Below, one piece after another: positions 22,000 to 33,916 of a stretch of DNA of 64,000 bases (position 1 is its first letter; every line of letters begins with the position of its first letter). The notes beneath the pieces were generated by a model that had not been told where the DNA came from, did not search any database, and saw only the letters and a program-made list of their open reading frames with translations. Source of the DNA: Straminergon stramineum (lineage: Eukaryota > Streptophyta > Bryopsida > Hypnales > Calliergonaceae); the NCBI GenBank assembly GCA_963920665.1, contig OY987264.1, forward strand, positions 30,422,906 to 30,486,905. Direction: 5' to 3'. A program made the translations under genes and the position numbers.

Positions 22000-24900
22000 A
22001 GAAATTCATAAAAATTACAATTTTAATAAAAAAATTATAATTCCACTTGGGTTTGATTTGTAAAACATGCACCCACCTTTGAAAAATATGTGCCCTTTTT
22101 GTAGTTGGCCCCAAGATATTTAGATTTCAAATTAGGGCGGTAATAGGCTTGCCTACCTAAGTTAGCAATTAGGAAGGACAAGAAGATGTTTCCTACCATG
22201 GCCCCTTGAGTGTTGGAAATTTGATGATGGCTTACGGGTCCGTCTTAAACACTCAAGGTATTAAATGAATTATCAAGGTAGGAATCACTTGAAGTGGCCT
22301 CTTTGAGCTACTAGCCTAATCTTCAATACCTTATTTGATCATGTATGGATTGATAATCTTCATTAATTGTCAAATTGTATCTCTACATTCACTTGTTCGC
22401 TTAATTTTGTTGCCTTGGTAAATGAGTAGAAATTCAATAGAAGTAGTGGTGTCATTGATGCACTAGAAGAACCTTCATTCCTTGTGACAAGCCTACCATG
22501 TGCTAGTTATTTTTTTTAGATGTTAGTTGCATCAACATGGATGTCCAAAAAAATGGGTCATGATGGATGGGCCCCCAATATGTGTAAAATCACAAAAAAT
22601 GCAGATGGATTTTGGAAGATGTCTCACAAAACATGGTCTTCCAAGGTCATGAAAATTTGCCATGTGGTTGTCACCTTGCTTCCACATAAGCGCCAATATG
22701 GCGAGTAGTGCCATGTCATCAACTTTTTCATTTGGTCACTTGCTAAAGTAGGACATGATGAGGAGGCCACGTGGAAGAGGAAATTTACCCATAAAGGACC
22801 GAGGCCTTTTCTCAATCAAAACACACTCAAAACTACCACTTCTATTGCAAAGAGCAAAAACTTTAAAAAAATAAAATTTTGCATATCAAACCATAGGATC
22901 TTATAGTAGACTATTATAAGAGTGTATGGAAGAAAATTCAAAAACTTTGATAGCATAGATTGTAAGATATTTACATCCAAAGTGAAGAAAACAAATTTTT
23001 CTTCAACTTGCTTGACTAGATTTTTTGGCTTTGAATCTTTGTATCTGAAATTTTTTGTATTATTGATTTTGATTTTCTAAATTTTTGTGTTGAGCACTTG
23101 AACTGAGAATCTAGGAAAAAAAATTCAAGGAAAAATTCTCAATTTTTACTCATTAAAAAATTGTTAAGTAGAAATAGGTTTAAGATTGAAGGAAAAATTA
23201 AATTGTTAATCGCTCTAAGATGAATTTGAAATACAATAATCCCATGAGTGAGATTGTTCTAGCAAGAAAACATAACCCTCTCTAACAATTGTTTTTGGGA
23301 AATTATAAAAATTGCATTAAAAAATGAATCCTACAAGTTATTTTTTCAAGAAGATGCTTAGACTACCTGAAAATCTAAGATTGTCTATAACTTTTTCATC
23401 ACTAGTCCAAATAGAATGAAACAATGCTTCAAATGTAGAGAAAAAAATAATATGTTAGGAAAAAATTTGAAAAAAATGATTTCAACCTTTTATGATTTTT
23501 TTGTGTTGCCCACCAAACTCCATGATTGACTTATTGTTCCATAAATTTTTTTCTTGGGCACTGATTGAAATGAAAAATTATATATCCACAAAGCTCTCAC
23601 TAAATTGCATATCCTCAAAAGAAATCCAAAAATTTCACTAAAAATTGAGGTCATAGGAACCTACCCGGATCCAAATTATCCCCCAAGGGCATGAATAGTC
23701 TTTTAGGGGTTAATGACGTGACAAGTGCAATGTACCCTAGATCCTATCCCTCAGGACATTTGCTGGGAAGTGCATATGTTTTTTTGGATGTCAATGGTGA
23801 CATGAGGTTCATTCTTTTGAACATCATGTACCATTAGTTGTGTATTAGGACACATCGGCAAAGATATGAATATCTCATGGATGACATCTTCTATAATCTC
23901 CTTGATGTACATGTCTTATGTTTTTGAGACATCATACACATACACCATATATCCAAGTGTATATTATAAAAATATACCATACATTGTATACCATATACAT
24001 ACATCATACAAAGTACACCATACATTGTACACCATATACATATGCCATATAGAATACACCATATTTGGCAACTATGTTGCATGGCTTAAAAAGCCACTTG
24101 TTGTGAGTGTGTTGACATGAGAACATAAAGCAAATAACAAGCTATTTATACAAGTAGGGTGGAAGGAGGGAAGACAAATCATACGTAATATGCAAAATGT
24201 AGGAATTGTATGAAAAGTAGAATTTCAAACGTGAGCATCATGATGAATATGATGTTGTCCCAATTGATGTCTAAAGAAACATACAAAGGTTTGAGTTGAC
24301 ATTGCAAAAAACATCTAGACATCTTAGTTGATGTCTAAAAAAACAATGTTAGAACTCTTAGATTGCGTCAAAGTGTGGTGATATGGCATGCCACGTCATC
24401 CTCGTTGGATGCCACCTTACTCAAATGTCATGTCATGTTCCACATTTTTGGTTTTTTTTCCAAAAGTATGCCACATGGATGCCCTTCCCCTCTTTTTTTA
24501 ACATTTAGTCAACATTTTAATGAGTCCATTGTGTATGAATGACACTCAAACCTTGAGTGATATACGATTGGGGTGCTTACAGCATGAGTGAAAATGAGAT
24601 CTCTAATGTTTGATTGTTTATTTTGTTTGGTTATTTGAGCATTAAAAATAAAAATATGAGTCTTTATTATGAATGAAGATGTATTTGATAATGCAATTTT
24701 AAAATTCTACACAAGAGTAGTATTTATGGGACCAACAATATTTTTGTACAAAAAATTTCTTGTCCCACATACAAACTAAGGCTCCAGAAATACTAAGAAA
24801 ATGAACTTGTCCTAAAATCATTGGTAAGCGAATGAATTGGATGCACAATTGCTTGACAGAAAATACTATTTCATTAAAAATGCATTGTAATAATCACAAG

Positions 24901-26560
24901 TAGCAAGATATAAAAGGCTATATTGAAACTATGAGGACATAGAAGACATTTCTTATATTTTATGCAAAATATAAGTGAAAAATTCCATAAAATACTTTCA
25001 CAATAGCCATATGTTGGTGAAATACTACAAAAAGTACGTGTTTGAAGGTTCTCTAATATATCTTGCACAACAACAAAAATGGTTGTTATAAATACAATTT
25101 AGAAAAAAATGTGTTTATGATATTTGCAACTCATAAAAAGCCATTAAGTGCCATATAATGTGATCACCTTTGTTTACAAATTTCCCTTGTAGCAACAATT
25201 GATGGATAGAGTTACATCTTTTGTACTTGTATTCATTGTAGAATATTGATATCAATTTTGTCTTGATTTTGTGAAAATTCTCAAGTTGTCAATTGTTCCA
25301 CATTCTTGAATGATTGGGATATGTATGTTTTAGGTATTATTCTTTCAATCCCTAAATATCTTTTGCATTTTGAGACAAAATGTCACAAAAAATGGAAATT
25401 TTGTACAAAATAAATGAAGGGGCATGAAGACAATTTGTATAAGTTAAAACTCATATTAAGTGTGTTGAAACTAACATTCTTATATTAAAGCCAACATTCA
25501 TTTAATAAAATTCATTTTTAACCATAGATGATTTTCTGATAATGATCTTAGAAAGCACCAACCCTCCTTCAGTATGTGAGGCTATTGATACAAGGGCTTA
25601 CAACCACCAACTCTTCTTTGCAAGACCAAAAAATTCTATGATTGAAGGATGTTGGTGGTTGCCAATTGACTCATATATGAAATGGAAGGCAACAATATCT
25701 TACAAGAGAGTTCGTAGTAGCCAATCCTTCTAAAGCAAGATTTTTGCACCATAATTACTTTTGACAACTCGCTTGTAGTTTAAGGAAAGTGATGTTACAC
25801 TTACTTTTCTAAAGGACTTTTGTATTGTAATGCAATGGTTATAAGCTTCAATTATTTAAGTAGACATTTGACTTTTCAAAGCCTTTTAACTTCAATAGCA
25901 ATTCTCTATATTATTTTTTTTTTCAAAAATTACCAAAAATGTATGATATCATCATCTATGAAGATTGCATTTTGGAGATCCAAAAATACACAATACTGTA
26001 GTGATAAATGTAATGCTATCTACTTGCAATGTTGACTTGATTTATTGAAGGTTGTTATACATCAAGGCTATAATGTGTTGTTAGAATTTCATAAATCACA
26101 AATGCATAAGGTAAAACAGCCTATTGCGGTCAAATTGCCCATTCTAGTCACCTACAAGATGGCCCCAATCCGGTCAGAGATTAGTCAAAAAAGAAATTCT
26201 CATTTTGAAAAACGAACAAATCAGATTGAATAAAAATGAGTTTCTAATACAACTTCTTTATGGTGGGTATGGATCAAAGGGAGATCTAATTATGGAGGAA
26301 AAATGACGGTTTTGAATTGGAATTAAGGCCTTATACAGATGTCAGTGTAACCACATTGGGTATTGGGACACAATAATTGGGATATTAAAATGACGCTTTG
26401 AGGTTACAAAAAAACCGAATTAGAATTCCACAAGTGTCAAGCAGAGCTGTTGTGGCGTAGTCTTTGTGGTTTAGCAATGTGGAAGTGAACATTTTATTAA
26501 ACCGAGCACATTCTTGTGAGAAAAGAGTGTGATCTTTGAGTAGAATTCTGGTTGAGGGAT
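22000..26560. other. AT-rich intergenic region without recognisable gene
   Basis: I see no protein family, tRNA or clear transposon domain. An imperfect hairpin at 22192-22287 has CCTACC/GGTAGG ends and may be another degraded MITE. A degenerate 41-bp tandem repeat lies at 23970-24060 (ACCATACATTGTAYACCATA). The open frames at 22520-22815 overlap on opposite strands and have no homology that I recognise. Confidence 0.45.
23966..24062. repeat. degenerate 41-bp tandem repeat, about two units
   Basis: ACCATACATTGTATACCATA at 23976 and ACCATACATTGTACACCATA at 24017 are 41 bp apart within a stretch rich in CATA and CACC. It is short and decayed. Confidence 0.5.
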
Positions 26561-26564
26561 TACA

Positions 26565-29500
26565 ATGTCCACCTCTAGTAGCGAAGATATGGAGAAGTTG
26601 TTGCACAAGGATCTCTATGAAAGGGCTAATGATGAAGATGAATACTATAGCTCCAACACCAATAGTGATGATTCACAGGAAGAAGCAGAGCGCCAAGGAG
26701 ATCTTGAGGAGGAGGAGGAGTATGAAGACTTGTTAACTTCAATATTTGGTGTTCCAGATTCAAGCCATGCATATGAGAAGGGAGTTCGAGTTCTTGGTAC
26801 AGGCAGGGAACAACATACAATTCGTGAACCAAAAATCAAGGTAGAGTCTACAACATCTAGTCATCTAAGAATTCATTGTAGTTCAAGAGAGGATGTTCCC
26901 ATAGGAGGTCAGCCTTGCAACCTACAACCATTGCTAGCATGCTTCAACAATAGGGCTGGTAAATGGCCACAATGAAAAACTAGTAGTGAACAAGATCTAA
27001 ATATGAGTGGAAACAAAAGTTTAGAGTTTAAAGGCAAACAACAATGGAGGAGTGGCAAATTGGATGGCTTAGAAAAAGGTAGAAGTAAACAATGGAGCTA
27101 CATGTTACATCCACAAGTTGCAGCAGTGGAACCACAAGATCAACTGCAACACCACCACCAAAAGTTTCATCAATTACAGTACCATGAGGATGAAGAAGAT
27201 GTGAAGATGCAACATAGTACCAAATGTGGGAGAAAGGAAGAAGGATTATTACCAAGAGCTTGCATTGAGGAGCCAAGTCATTCCAATGGAAATAGTAACT
27301 CAAGTACAGAGAGCAGTGGAAGTGACAAGTCATACAATAGGAGCTGGAGAAGTGAAGATGACAGTGACAATGGAGGTGAAGATTGCACCAGTGAAGAACT
27401 TAGCATCTAGAGTGTAGACAATCGGAGTGACAATTGCACAAAGAGAAAAATTCAAACAATAGCTACCCTAAAGAAGAAGATCATCAAGAAAGAAAAGAAA
27501 GGCAAGAGAAAAATACCTTCATTTCAGGAGCTCCCAAGCAGTAGTGGCAATGAGCAACAAGATCAGCTCAAGAAGGGCAAATTCGACCTAGAAGATGGAG
27601 GAACAAGTGCCAAGGCATTTGGGAGGAAGGGAGAAGGAACCTACATAGTTCATCCTACACACAAAACAAGGCAAGTGTCAAGGCAACTAGAGGTAATCAT
27701 CCCATCTTCTTTCATGAAGCCTTTGGTAGATGTACCTCATAAGATGTCACTTCCCAAAAAAAAAAACCCCTCTAAAACTACAAATGGAGAAGCAAGGGGG
27801 TCTTGGACAAATGAAGCTCTCCAATTAGCAATCCTAGCAGTAGAGGATGGTCACAAGATCCAACAAGTTAGTGATTTTTACAAAATACCTAGAACAAGCT
27901 TGGTGAATCATGTTGATGGAAAAAGGACATCAAGAAAAAGAGGCAGACAAGGTACACTTACCAAACCTAAAGAGGTAGCCCTATTGGATTATTTAGACAA
28001 CATGTTAGATTGGGGTCTTCCACTAACAACCAAAGATCTAAGAGAGAAGGTGGCTGAGATGGTTCAAGGAAGACCAAATCCATTTACCAATGGTATACCT
28101 GGAGCAAGTTGGCTGAAATGGTTCAAAAAAAGGAACCCACAATATACTCTTAGAGTTCCACAAGGGTTAGAGGTGAATAGGGCTCAAGGATTATGTCCAT
28201 CTCATGTCAAGACTTTTTATGACAATTTAGCCACTATGTATGAAAAGCGCAACTACTCTCCAAACCAAATCTGGAATGCAGATGAGAGTGGTGCCCAAGC
28301 CAATAGAGGAGGAAGTAGAATAATTGCAAAAAGAGGAACCAAAACTGTTCATTCATTGATGGCTAATCAAAGAGAGTCTATCACAGTTTTATCAGCCATA
28401 AATGCAGGGGGAGAAACAATTCCTAACTTCTACATTTTCAAAGGAATGCATAGGATGAGAGATTATATTAGCCTATGTGAACTAGATGCTACCATGGCCA
28501 TGCAACCCAATGCATGGATGACCTCCTTCCTTTTCTCCAAGTGGATGGATCATTTTCTAGTTAATGTTGGAAAGAAAGGAAACATGAGCCCAATTCAAAG
28601 GCATTTGATGGTTTTAGATGGGCACAACTCCCATGTAACCTTAGAAGTCATTCAAAAGGCAAGGGCAGCTGGATTGGATCTGATCTCCTTACCTTCACAC
28701 ACTAGCCATGCTCTCCAACTACTTGATGTGTCTGTTTTCAAGCCCTTCAAGACAGCCTTCAAGGCTTATAGAGACATCTGGAATATGCAAAATAGGGGAC
28801 AAAATGTAAGGAAGGAAGACTTGGCCCAATGGATTAGTCTAGGTTTACAAAAGGCAATGACACCATCAAATATCAAATCTGGTTTTGCAGCTATTGGAAT
28901 TTGGCCACTAGATCCATCCAGAGTAAACAAAAAAATGGGACCAAGTGAAGGATTTGTAGACAAACCTCTAGATGTGCAAATCCAAGAGATTATAGATGAA
29001 GATGTACCTTGCTCTCAAGAACATGTGGTTCATTACTATGTAGATTTAGAAGATGAAGTCTATACTCAAAATGGAAGTGCAAATCATATGGAGGCTCCTG
29101 TAGATTCTAGTAGAGGGCACTTCTCTAGATTTCTAAGATTGCCTCAAAAAGTGATCAAGACAAGGAAAAATATAGCTGAAGTAAGAATTGACTATTCAAC
29201 TTCCCATATCTTGACAAACACACAACATGTACAGACTGTAGCAGCTGTAGTAGAAAGGAAAACCAAGGCAATTGAAGAAGTTCAAAGGAAGAAAAGAGAG
29301 AGAGAACTCAACAAGATGAAGAAGAAAGTAGAGAAGGTGCAGTTGGAGGCCTCCAAGTTGAGGAAGCAAGCAGAAAGAGTTGCATCCAAAACATTCAAAG
29401 ACCAATGGTCAAACAAAGCAGTGAAGGAGGTAGGGAAGAAGCTGCACAAGAGCATTAGAGAACATGTTATTGTAAATGTGCATGTGGCTCCCTATTGTGG

Positions 29501-29834
29501 TTACCAACCTCAACAATGTAGGTCTAATAAAAAAATAGCAATTCAGAGATTGAAGGCAAAACGAAGCTTACAGGCATATGGAACTCTTCTTCCTATTTTT
29601 CCTCCAATCCAACATCTGCCTTGGACATATGGAACTTGGAAATGGCCAAAGGCAAGAGGAGGGCCATATATTAGAAGGGGCACACTTGTTCAACTCCCTT
29701 GCACAGAGCAAAAATCAAATTGCAGCAGTGGCATTATCCAAATTCAAGCTTCTACTGCAAATGCAACAATTCCCCTACTGCAAGAAGTTCTCAATCAATC
29801 AGGTATGGAAGAGGGGTCTAGACAAACAAATTAG
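26565..29834 (+). mobile_element. pogo-like (Tc1/mariner superfamily) element, one frame with two stops
   Basis: A single frame runs from the ATG at 26565 to the TAG/TTAG region at 29834, about 1,090 codons, broken only by TGA at 26973 and TAG at 27408. The first part (26565-27410) is acidic and Ser-rich, with no known domain. The last part holds the transposase described in the next entry. The shared frame implies that these pieces were one protein or one set of exons. I found no terminal inverted repeats, so the element ends are not defined. Confidence 0.6.
27675..29834 (+). CDS. pogo-like DDE transposase (HTH-psq, CENP-B-type HTH, DDE_1)
   Basis: The protein would cut and paste DNA at TA targets. 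The frame is open from 27411, but the first ATG after the TAG stop is at 27714, so the translation start is uncertain. An N-terminal psq-type helix-turn-helix (GSWTNEALQLAILAVEDG, then IPRTSLVNHV) is followed by a CENP-B-like HTH segment (LTTKDLREKVAEM, then ASWLKWFKKR). The catalytic domain shows all three acidic residues: Asp in NADESG (28281), Asp in VLDGHNSH (28617) and Asp in LLDVSVFKP (28725). The second and third are separated by 35 residues, a pogo-like DD35D. GFAAIGIWPLDPSRV is typical of the end of this domain. A basic coiled-coil-like tail (about residues 535-610) follows. The catalytic domain is intact, but the upstream stops suggest loss of the full-length product. It could alternatively be spliced or domesticated. 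Confidence 0.85.
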   Translation: MSRQLEVIIPSSFMKPLVDVPHKMSLPKKKNPSKTTNGEARGSWTNEALQLAILAVEDGHKIQQVSDFYKIPRTSLVNHVDGKRTSRKRGRQGTLTKPKEVALLDYLDNMLDWGLPLTTKDLREKVAEMVQGRPNPFTNGIPGASWLKWFKKRNPQYTLRVPQGLEVNRAQGLCPSHVKTFYDNLATMYEKRNYSPNQIWNADESGAQANRGGSRIIAKRGTKTVHSLMANQRESITVLSAINAGGETIPNFYIFKGMHRMRDYISLCELDATMAMQPNAWMTSFLFSKWMDHFLVNVGKKGNMSPIQRHLMVLDGHNSHVTLEVIQKARAAGLDLISLPSHTSHALQLLDVSVFKPFKTAFKAYRDIWNMQNRGQNVRKEDLAQWISLGLQKAMTPSNIKSGFAAIGIWPLDPSRVNKKMGPSEGFVDKPLDVQIQEIIDEDVPCSQEHVVHYYVDLEDEVYTQNGSANHMEAPVDSSRGHFSRFLRLPQKVIKTRKNIAEVRIDYSTSHILTNTQHVQTVAAVVERKTKAIEEVQRKKRERELNKMKKKVEKVQLEASKLRKQAERVASKTFKDQWSNKAVKEVGKKLHKSIREHVIVNVHVAPYCGYQPQQCRSNKKIAIQRLKAKRSLQAYGTLLPIFPPIQHLPWTYGTWKWPKARGGPYIRRGTLVQLPCTEQKSNCSSGIIQIQASTANATIPLLQEVLNQSGMEEGSRQTN

Positions 29835-31130
29835 TTAGGTCAGTTTATAACTTTGCCTAGAAGAGCCAAACTCTCAACTTGTTAGGGATTCTTCTAGGGA
29901 CTGTGATGCTATCTTATGCAATCATTTTAATTTCAAGATTGTGAGTAAACCTTTGACATGACGTCTCCATTCACCATGCACTATGGGAGTTTTGAGGTTT
30001 AGTTAGGTTCTATACAAGTACAATCGAATTGTGTTGACTGTGAAAATACTGAATCTCTTGACATTTTGTTTAGTCCAAATGGTTGTTCATATAATGTAGA
30101 AGTATGCAAAAATTTGGACGACCCTAATTTTGTGATTGCTATAAGTTAATGAAAGGTCCAAAGTTCACATATAGTATTATATCTTTTAGAAAGCATATAT
30201 CATTGGGATACAATGTTTAGACATAAACAACTCATTGAATAACAAATTAGAATAAAGCAATCAAATTTATAGTCATTCCCAATATGTCCATTACTATAAA
30301 TTAATAGTCTACTTGAAATAACATATAGCAATGTGCTTGCCAAGGAGTATATGTTGGAGTGTAAAAATCAAACTTTCTGTGATAAGTAGTAATTGAGTAA
30401 GAAATTAGCCTTCATTTGCTTCAAATGACAAAACACTAGTCAAAACTAATGAAAATCCAAATTCAGAGGCATAAAACTGTTGTGTAATAAGTAAGAAAAT
30501 CATTTCATGGAAGACATCCTAATAGATATTACTAATGCTCACCTTGTCAAATGCCCAAACTGGATCACTATTATGCAAAAGTGAATTTTTCTTCTATGCA
30601 AATTATTCAGATATCACTCCATAGGCTGGGATTCTAAAAATAAAATTAGACCATTATTCTTGTCTTCAACAATTGCTATAGTTGTAAATGGAAACTACTT
30701 AAGAACTTAAGAAATGTGACACACAAGAGTACATTGCTAACAATAACCTTCAAATCCCCATCTTTATGATATCAACTTGGTCCCAAATACTCTTAATCAC
30801 AGCTTTAGCAACCTCTAGTGAATGTCTGTCATTCAATGTCTGTCATGTTGATTTTCAAGCATAAGGTGGAGGATACTACTTGCATCATTGTTTATCAATA
30901 GGAGTGCACTTTCATAGGGAGATCACCACAGAGTTGTGAACACAAGAGCCAAATCTGTTCCAATCAAATTTTTATCTGTCTCTCACTCAAAAGGGGAGGT
31001 TGTAGACCCTTGTCTAAGGGTCTGCACTACACTAGCAAACTCAAGAGCAAACAACCAGTGTTGAAAATCTTACATGTAGTTGATAGGACATCTTTTTGTA
31101 CCTGATCGCTAGAGCATGCTCCTTGGCTTC
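29835..31130. other. AT-rich region without recognisable gene
   Basis: No protein was recognised. Near the right end a purine tract (AAAAGGGGAGG, 30990-31000) is followed at once by TGTAGACCC and the hairpin at 31004-31023. That arrangement resembles a polypurine tract plus LTR start, but no LTR body or retroelement domain was found nearby. Confidence 0.4.
31004..31023. repeat. 7-bp perfect hairpin next to a purine tract
   Basis: AGACCCT and AGGGTCT pair around a 6-base loop. CTAG follows after a further 8 bases (31032-31035), which superficially resembles a Helitron 3' end. The base after CTAG is C rather than the T expected for Helitrons. An LTR-edge palindrome is equally possible. Confidence 0.35.
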
Positions 31131-31302
31131 AACCATGATTGCCTACAAAAACCACCACCATGATTGCTCACTTTGCCTACCAACTAGTCCCAGAACCACC
31201 TAAATCCAACGATTCTGTCCAACTACTCCAAAACAAAGCTAATCTCTTCATCGTGCACTCAACCAGATCCTCCCTTCACCTCAAAGGAAATGTAAAGCTC
31301 AC

Positions 31303-31439
31303 CACAGGTGAATCCACTGCCACCTCTGCATCCAATTCACCGCCCACAGATGTCAGCCCTAGGCACATGATATTAGCACCCACCAAAACGAACTTGATAG
31401 CTCCTAGGTCCACACAGAACTTCTTCGTGATTTCTGGAT
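31303..31439 (-). pseudogene. isolated MCTS1-like (PUA domain) exon
   Basis: The minus strand encodes DPEITKKFCVDLGAIKFVL followed by GANIMCLGLTSVGGELD and AVDSPV. This matches the start of the PUA domain of MCTS1/Tma20-type translation re-initiation factors (family motif [21 protein letters not shown]). The exon is bounded by a usable acceptor (GAAG|ATCC at 31439) and donor (GTG|GTGAGC at 31303). The neighbouring exons of the gene (N-terminal domain; the AEGKQHA block) were not found on either side. I therefore read it as a captured or relic exon. The plus-strand open frame 31139-31510 is its antisense shadow. Confidence 0.7.
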
Positions 31440-31668
31440 CTTCAAACACACAAGACCACAAATCAATTCACTCCACAACTGACCACTACATGCGCCTCAG
31501 TGTTTCTTAGTGGAGATAATGCAAGTCAGCATGCATTTTCCATTTTTTTGTATTTCTTATTTTCTTCTTGAAGTTGCCGCATAGACTTCTAACTAAGCTA
31601 GAATAGATCCACAAATTTGTCAAAATTCTGGTGATATATTTAGTCCAAAATGAAAATGAAAACCTGGT

Positions 31669-31945
31669 GTAGGTGCCAACATTGCACACCACGTCGCGCT
31701 TCGAGCATCAGGCCAGGACTTGGGTCGAGTGCGCCTCAAGGGGCTGGTGTTGACCTAGTCTTTCTTTGGTGGGGAGGAGCGAACGCTAGCCAAGCTTTGG
31801 CTCAAGAATGTACCCATTGTGTCGACAGAGAACTTGGATTGGCACTGGATGGCCATCTTGTCGGAAGGCTCCAATCAAGACCACCTAGCTTGTGATATCT
31901 TTGGACATGCATCGTCTCATGATCAGTTCTATTCCCTGACAAAAC
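31669..31945 (+). pseudogene. carboxylesterase (CXE, alpha/beta hydrolase-3) fragment
   Basis: The plus strand reads ANIAHHVALRASGQDLGRVR, then LKGLVLT-stop-SFFGGEERT, then STENLDWHWMAILSEGSNQD and HLACDIFG. This matches the middle of plant carboxylesterases, from the G-N-I-A-H-H-V block after the nucleophile serine to the E-G-x-N-x-D-H block. An in-frame TAG at 31756 breaks it. The nucleophile-serine motif (GDSAGG) and the C-terminal His region are missing. It lies on the opposite strand to the MCTS1-like exon next to it. Confidence 0.65.
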
Positions 31946-31949
31946 CACC

Positions 31950-32785
31950 GTCATTCCTTCACCCAAATTCGAAATTCTGCGCACCAACACCAAGAGCCTC
32001 GAAGCTCACCACTTGGCGACTCTCAGTAGCAACTTCTTCGGCAGCATTTTGTCCAAAAGAGGCTCAAAATCCGGATACTGACCAAGCCACGGCACTCGTC
32101 AACGTCGCTTCGACTTTCCAGACCAGCTATTATTAATTGATTGGTAGATCGAGAGAGAAATCTGATCACTGTTTTGTTGATTTCATCAATGGAATATATC
32201 AGTACGTGGTTTCCCTTGCCCAACACACGCCCACAATTTTGTGATATATAAGAACCATTGTTGTAAGCATGTTGGAACAACGTTATAACGTTGCACTAAC
32301 ACATTAAAAAGACATTAAGATACAATGTCATTCCATGCCGACTTTAAAAAGGCTAAACAAGGCAAGGCTTAACTGGTCCCGCAGATGGAGACGAAATTGC
32401 AGTGCAGGACTTGGACATGAAAACAGAACACCTTTCACTCCAGTCGACCAGAACTTGTGAGGGGGCGGGGGTATCATCCAGAGCAATCAAACCCTGCAGA
32501 GCACATGTGGACATAGTCAAGGATTTAATTTTCCCAGAGCAAAGAGAATTTCTAAGGATGCTTTCATTGGCTACTCCACAGTTCATCAACAATCTACTTC
32601 AACGTGCATTCAATAAGGTTTGGAACCAAACAATGTCATTCAATGTTGCAAATCACTCATGTAGTACATTCCATTGCCAGAGTTGAGTTCTGTAGATCTA
32701 CTGAAGGTCAGGAATTTTACTGAAAACCATGTCAAACCGCATGGAAATCCAATTGCCCTCAAATTTCTATGTGGTCCAAGAGGCG
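31950..32785. other. unresolved segment inside the gene-fragment cluster
   Basis: The base composition is higher in GC than the surrounding repeats. A minus-strand stretch at 32445-32510 reads GLIALDDTPAPSQVLVDWSE between a good acceptor (CTCTGCAG) and a GT donor, so it may be another captured exon. I cannot assign a family. Other open frames here overlap on both strands. Confidence 0.3.
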
Positions 32786-33188
32786 TTACAAGAATGGAGA
32801 TCTGATCCCCAAAGAGCGGGCAGCTTGACGAATACCTTGCACAGTAGATTTTCCAGCTGCAATATGAGCTTCGTTCTCCTCCACTAGAACTACCTCCACC
32901 TAAGAGTTGACCCCTAAACTTGAGGCCACCGCATTAGCTACCAACAAGCCGGTGCCCAAGGCTTTCTCCTGGGACAGACCCCGGGCCTAGTGGGCAGCTC
33001 CGCGACCTTGCTGCAGCTAGTCACCCGACATGAAGATGTTCTGGAAGCTTGTCGTGGTGGACGGCATGTGCTGGTGGGATCCCGGACCAAACATCGTCAC
33101 TACCCCTTTGAAGCGCAGCACACTACTGTCTGTGACTTGAGCGCCTTTGAAACCTGCCTCGGACTTCACCAAATACTCCTCCATCACT
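32786..33188 (-). pseudogene. FAD-dependent oxidoreductase (carotene-desaturase-like) C-terminal fragment
   Basis: The minus strand reads MEEYLVKSEAGFKGAQVTDS, then RFKGVVTMFGPGSHQHMP, then TTSFQNIFMSGD. After a stop it continues with GLSQEKALGTGLLVANAV and EENEAHIAAGKSTVQGIR, ending IRSPFL-stop. The order fits the C-terminal FAD-binding end of amine-oxidase/zeta-carotene-desaturase-like enzymes (FPNVFMAGDW, then SQEKAxVTGLxAAN). Three in-frame TAG codons (complements at 33017, 32987 and 32900) make it a pseudogene. The FAD-binding N-terminus is absent. The exact subfamily is uncertain. Confidence 0.55.
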
Positions 33189-33916
33189 TGCAACAGGTAT
33201 AATCTCATGAGAAAGTCATTCCTCAGCAAGCAACGTGAACAGCCAGCTAGCAAGCATTACCATCAAGTTGGGGAACTTAGCCCCCCTCACTGGAGTGAAA
33301 GGTGAAATCAGGCCCACTATGCATGATGGTGTAATTAAAACAGATCTTTCGATAAAATGGCGGTATTCATACATGCTGATCCCCATTCAAATCGTCATCA
33401 AGTTTGTGGGATAGATTGGATCCAGCAATGCATGGAATCATGGAGGATTTTTTTATCCCCATACTGATTGTCGATTTTGTTCAATTAATTGGTGCAATTC
33501 CGGCAACGACACAACGACTGGCATGGGGTCTCCAGATGAGGTTCCGAGCAGAGAGATTAATCTCATTGGTTAGTCATAGGAACTCCACGACTGGAATCAC
33601 TCACTTGATCAGTTTCTTAATAATTAACTAATTATCCCCATTCGAATCATCAAAATTCACATAACAATCCAGTAGAGACACCGAGAGAAATCATGAACTC
33701 GCTAGATACCCAAAGTCCCACCTCAATACCACCTCGACTTCCACGCATGAACAATTCTATTTTCAACGGATCAAAGAATGGATTCTTTGGAGACCATGTC
33801 CAAAACTGTAGGGTGCATTTGATAGATGATTAATACCGACAATATAGAGGCATTGTGCATTCTCTAAATCATACTGTCTAGTGCAAGATTATGAGTTCCT
33901 CTCCCTTAGAGCTCAC
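33189..33916. other. unresolved segment inside the gene-fragment cluster
   Basis: No protein was assigned. The plus-strand open frame 33404-33631 has no recognisable domain. On the minus strand a piece reading DPMPVVVSLPELHQLIEQNR near 33450-33540 looks protein-like but ends in stops, and I cannot name it. Confidence 0.25.

Noticed and set aside
22520..22815. Overlapping open frames on both strands near 22.5-22.8 kb
   Set aside because: All are about 60 codons, mutually overlapping and without motifs.
27003..27410. A separate small gene between 27003 and 27410
   Set aside because: It shares the reading frame of the pieces before and after it and is better explained as part of one interrupted element.
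31139..31510. 123-codon plus-strand frame
   Set aside because: It is exactly antisense to the MCTS1-like exon, which has real family motifs on the minus strand.
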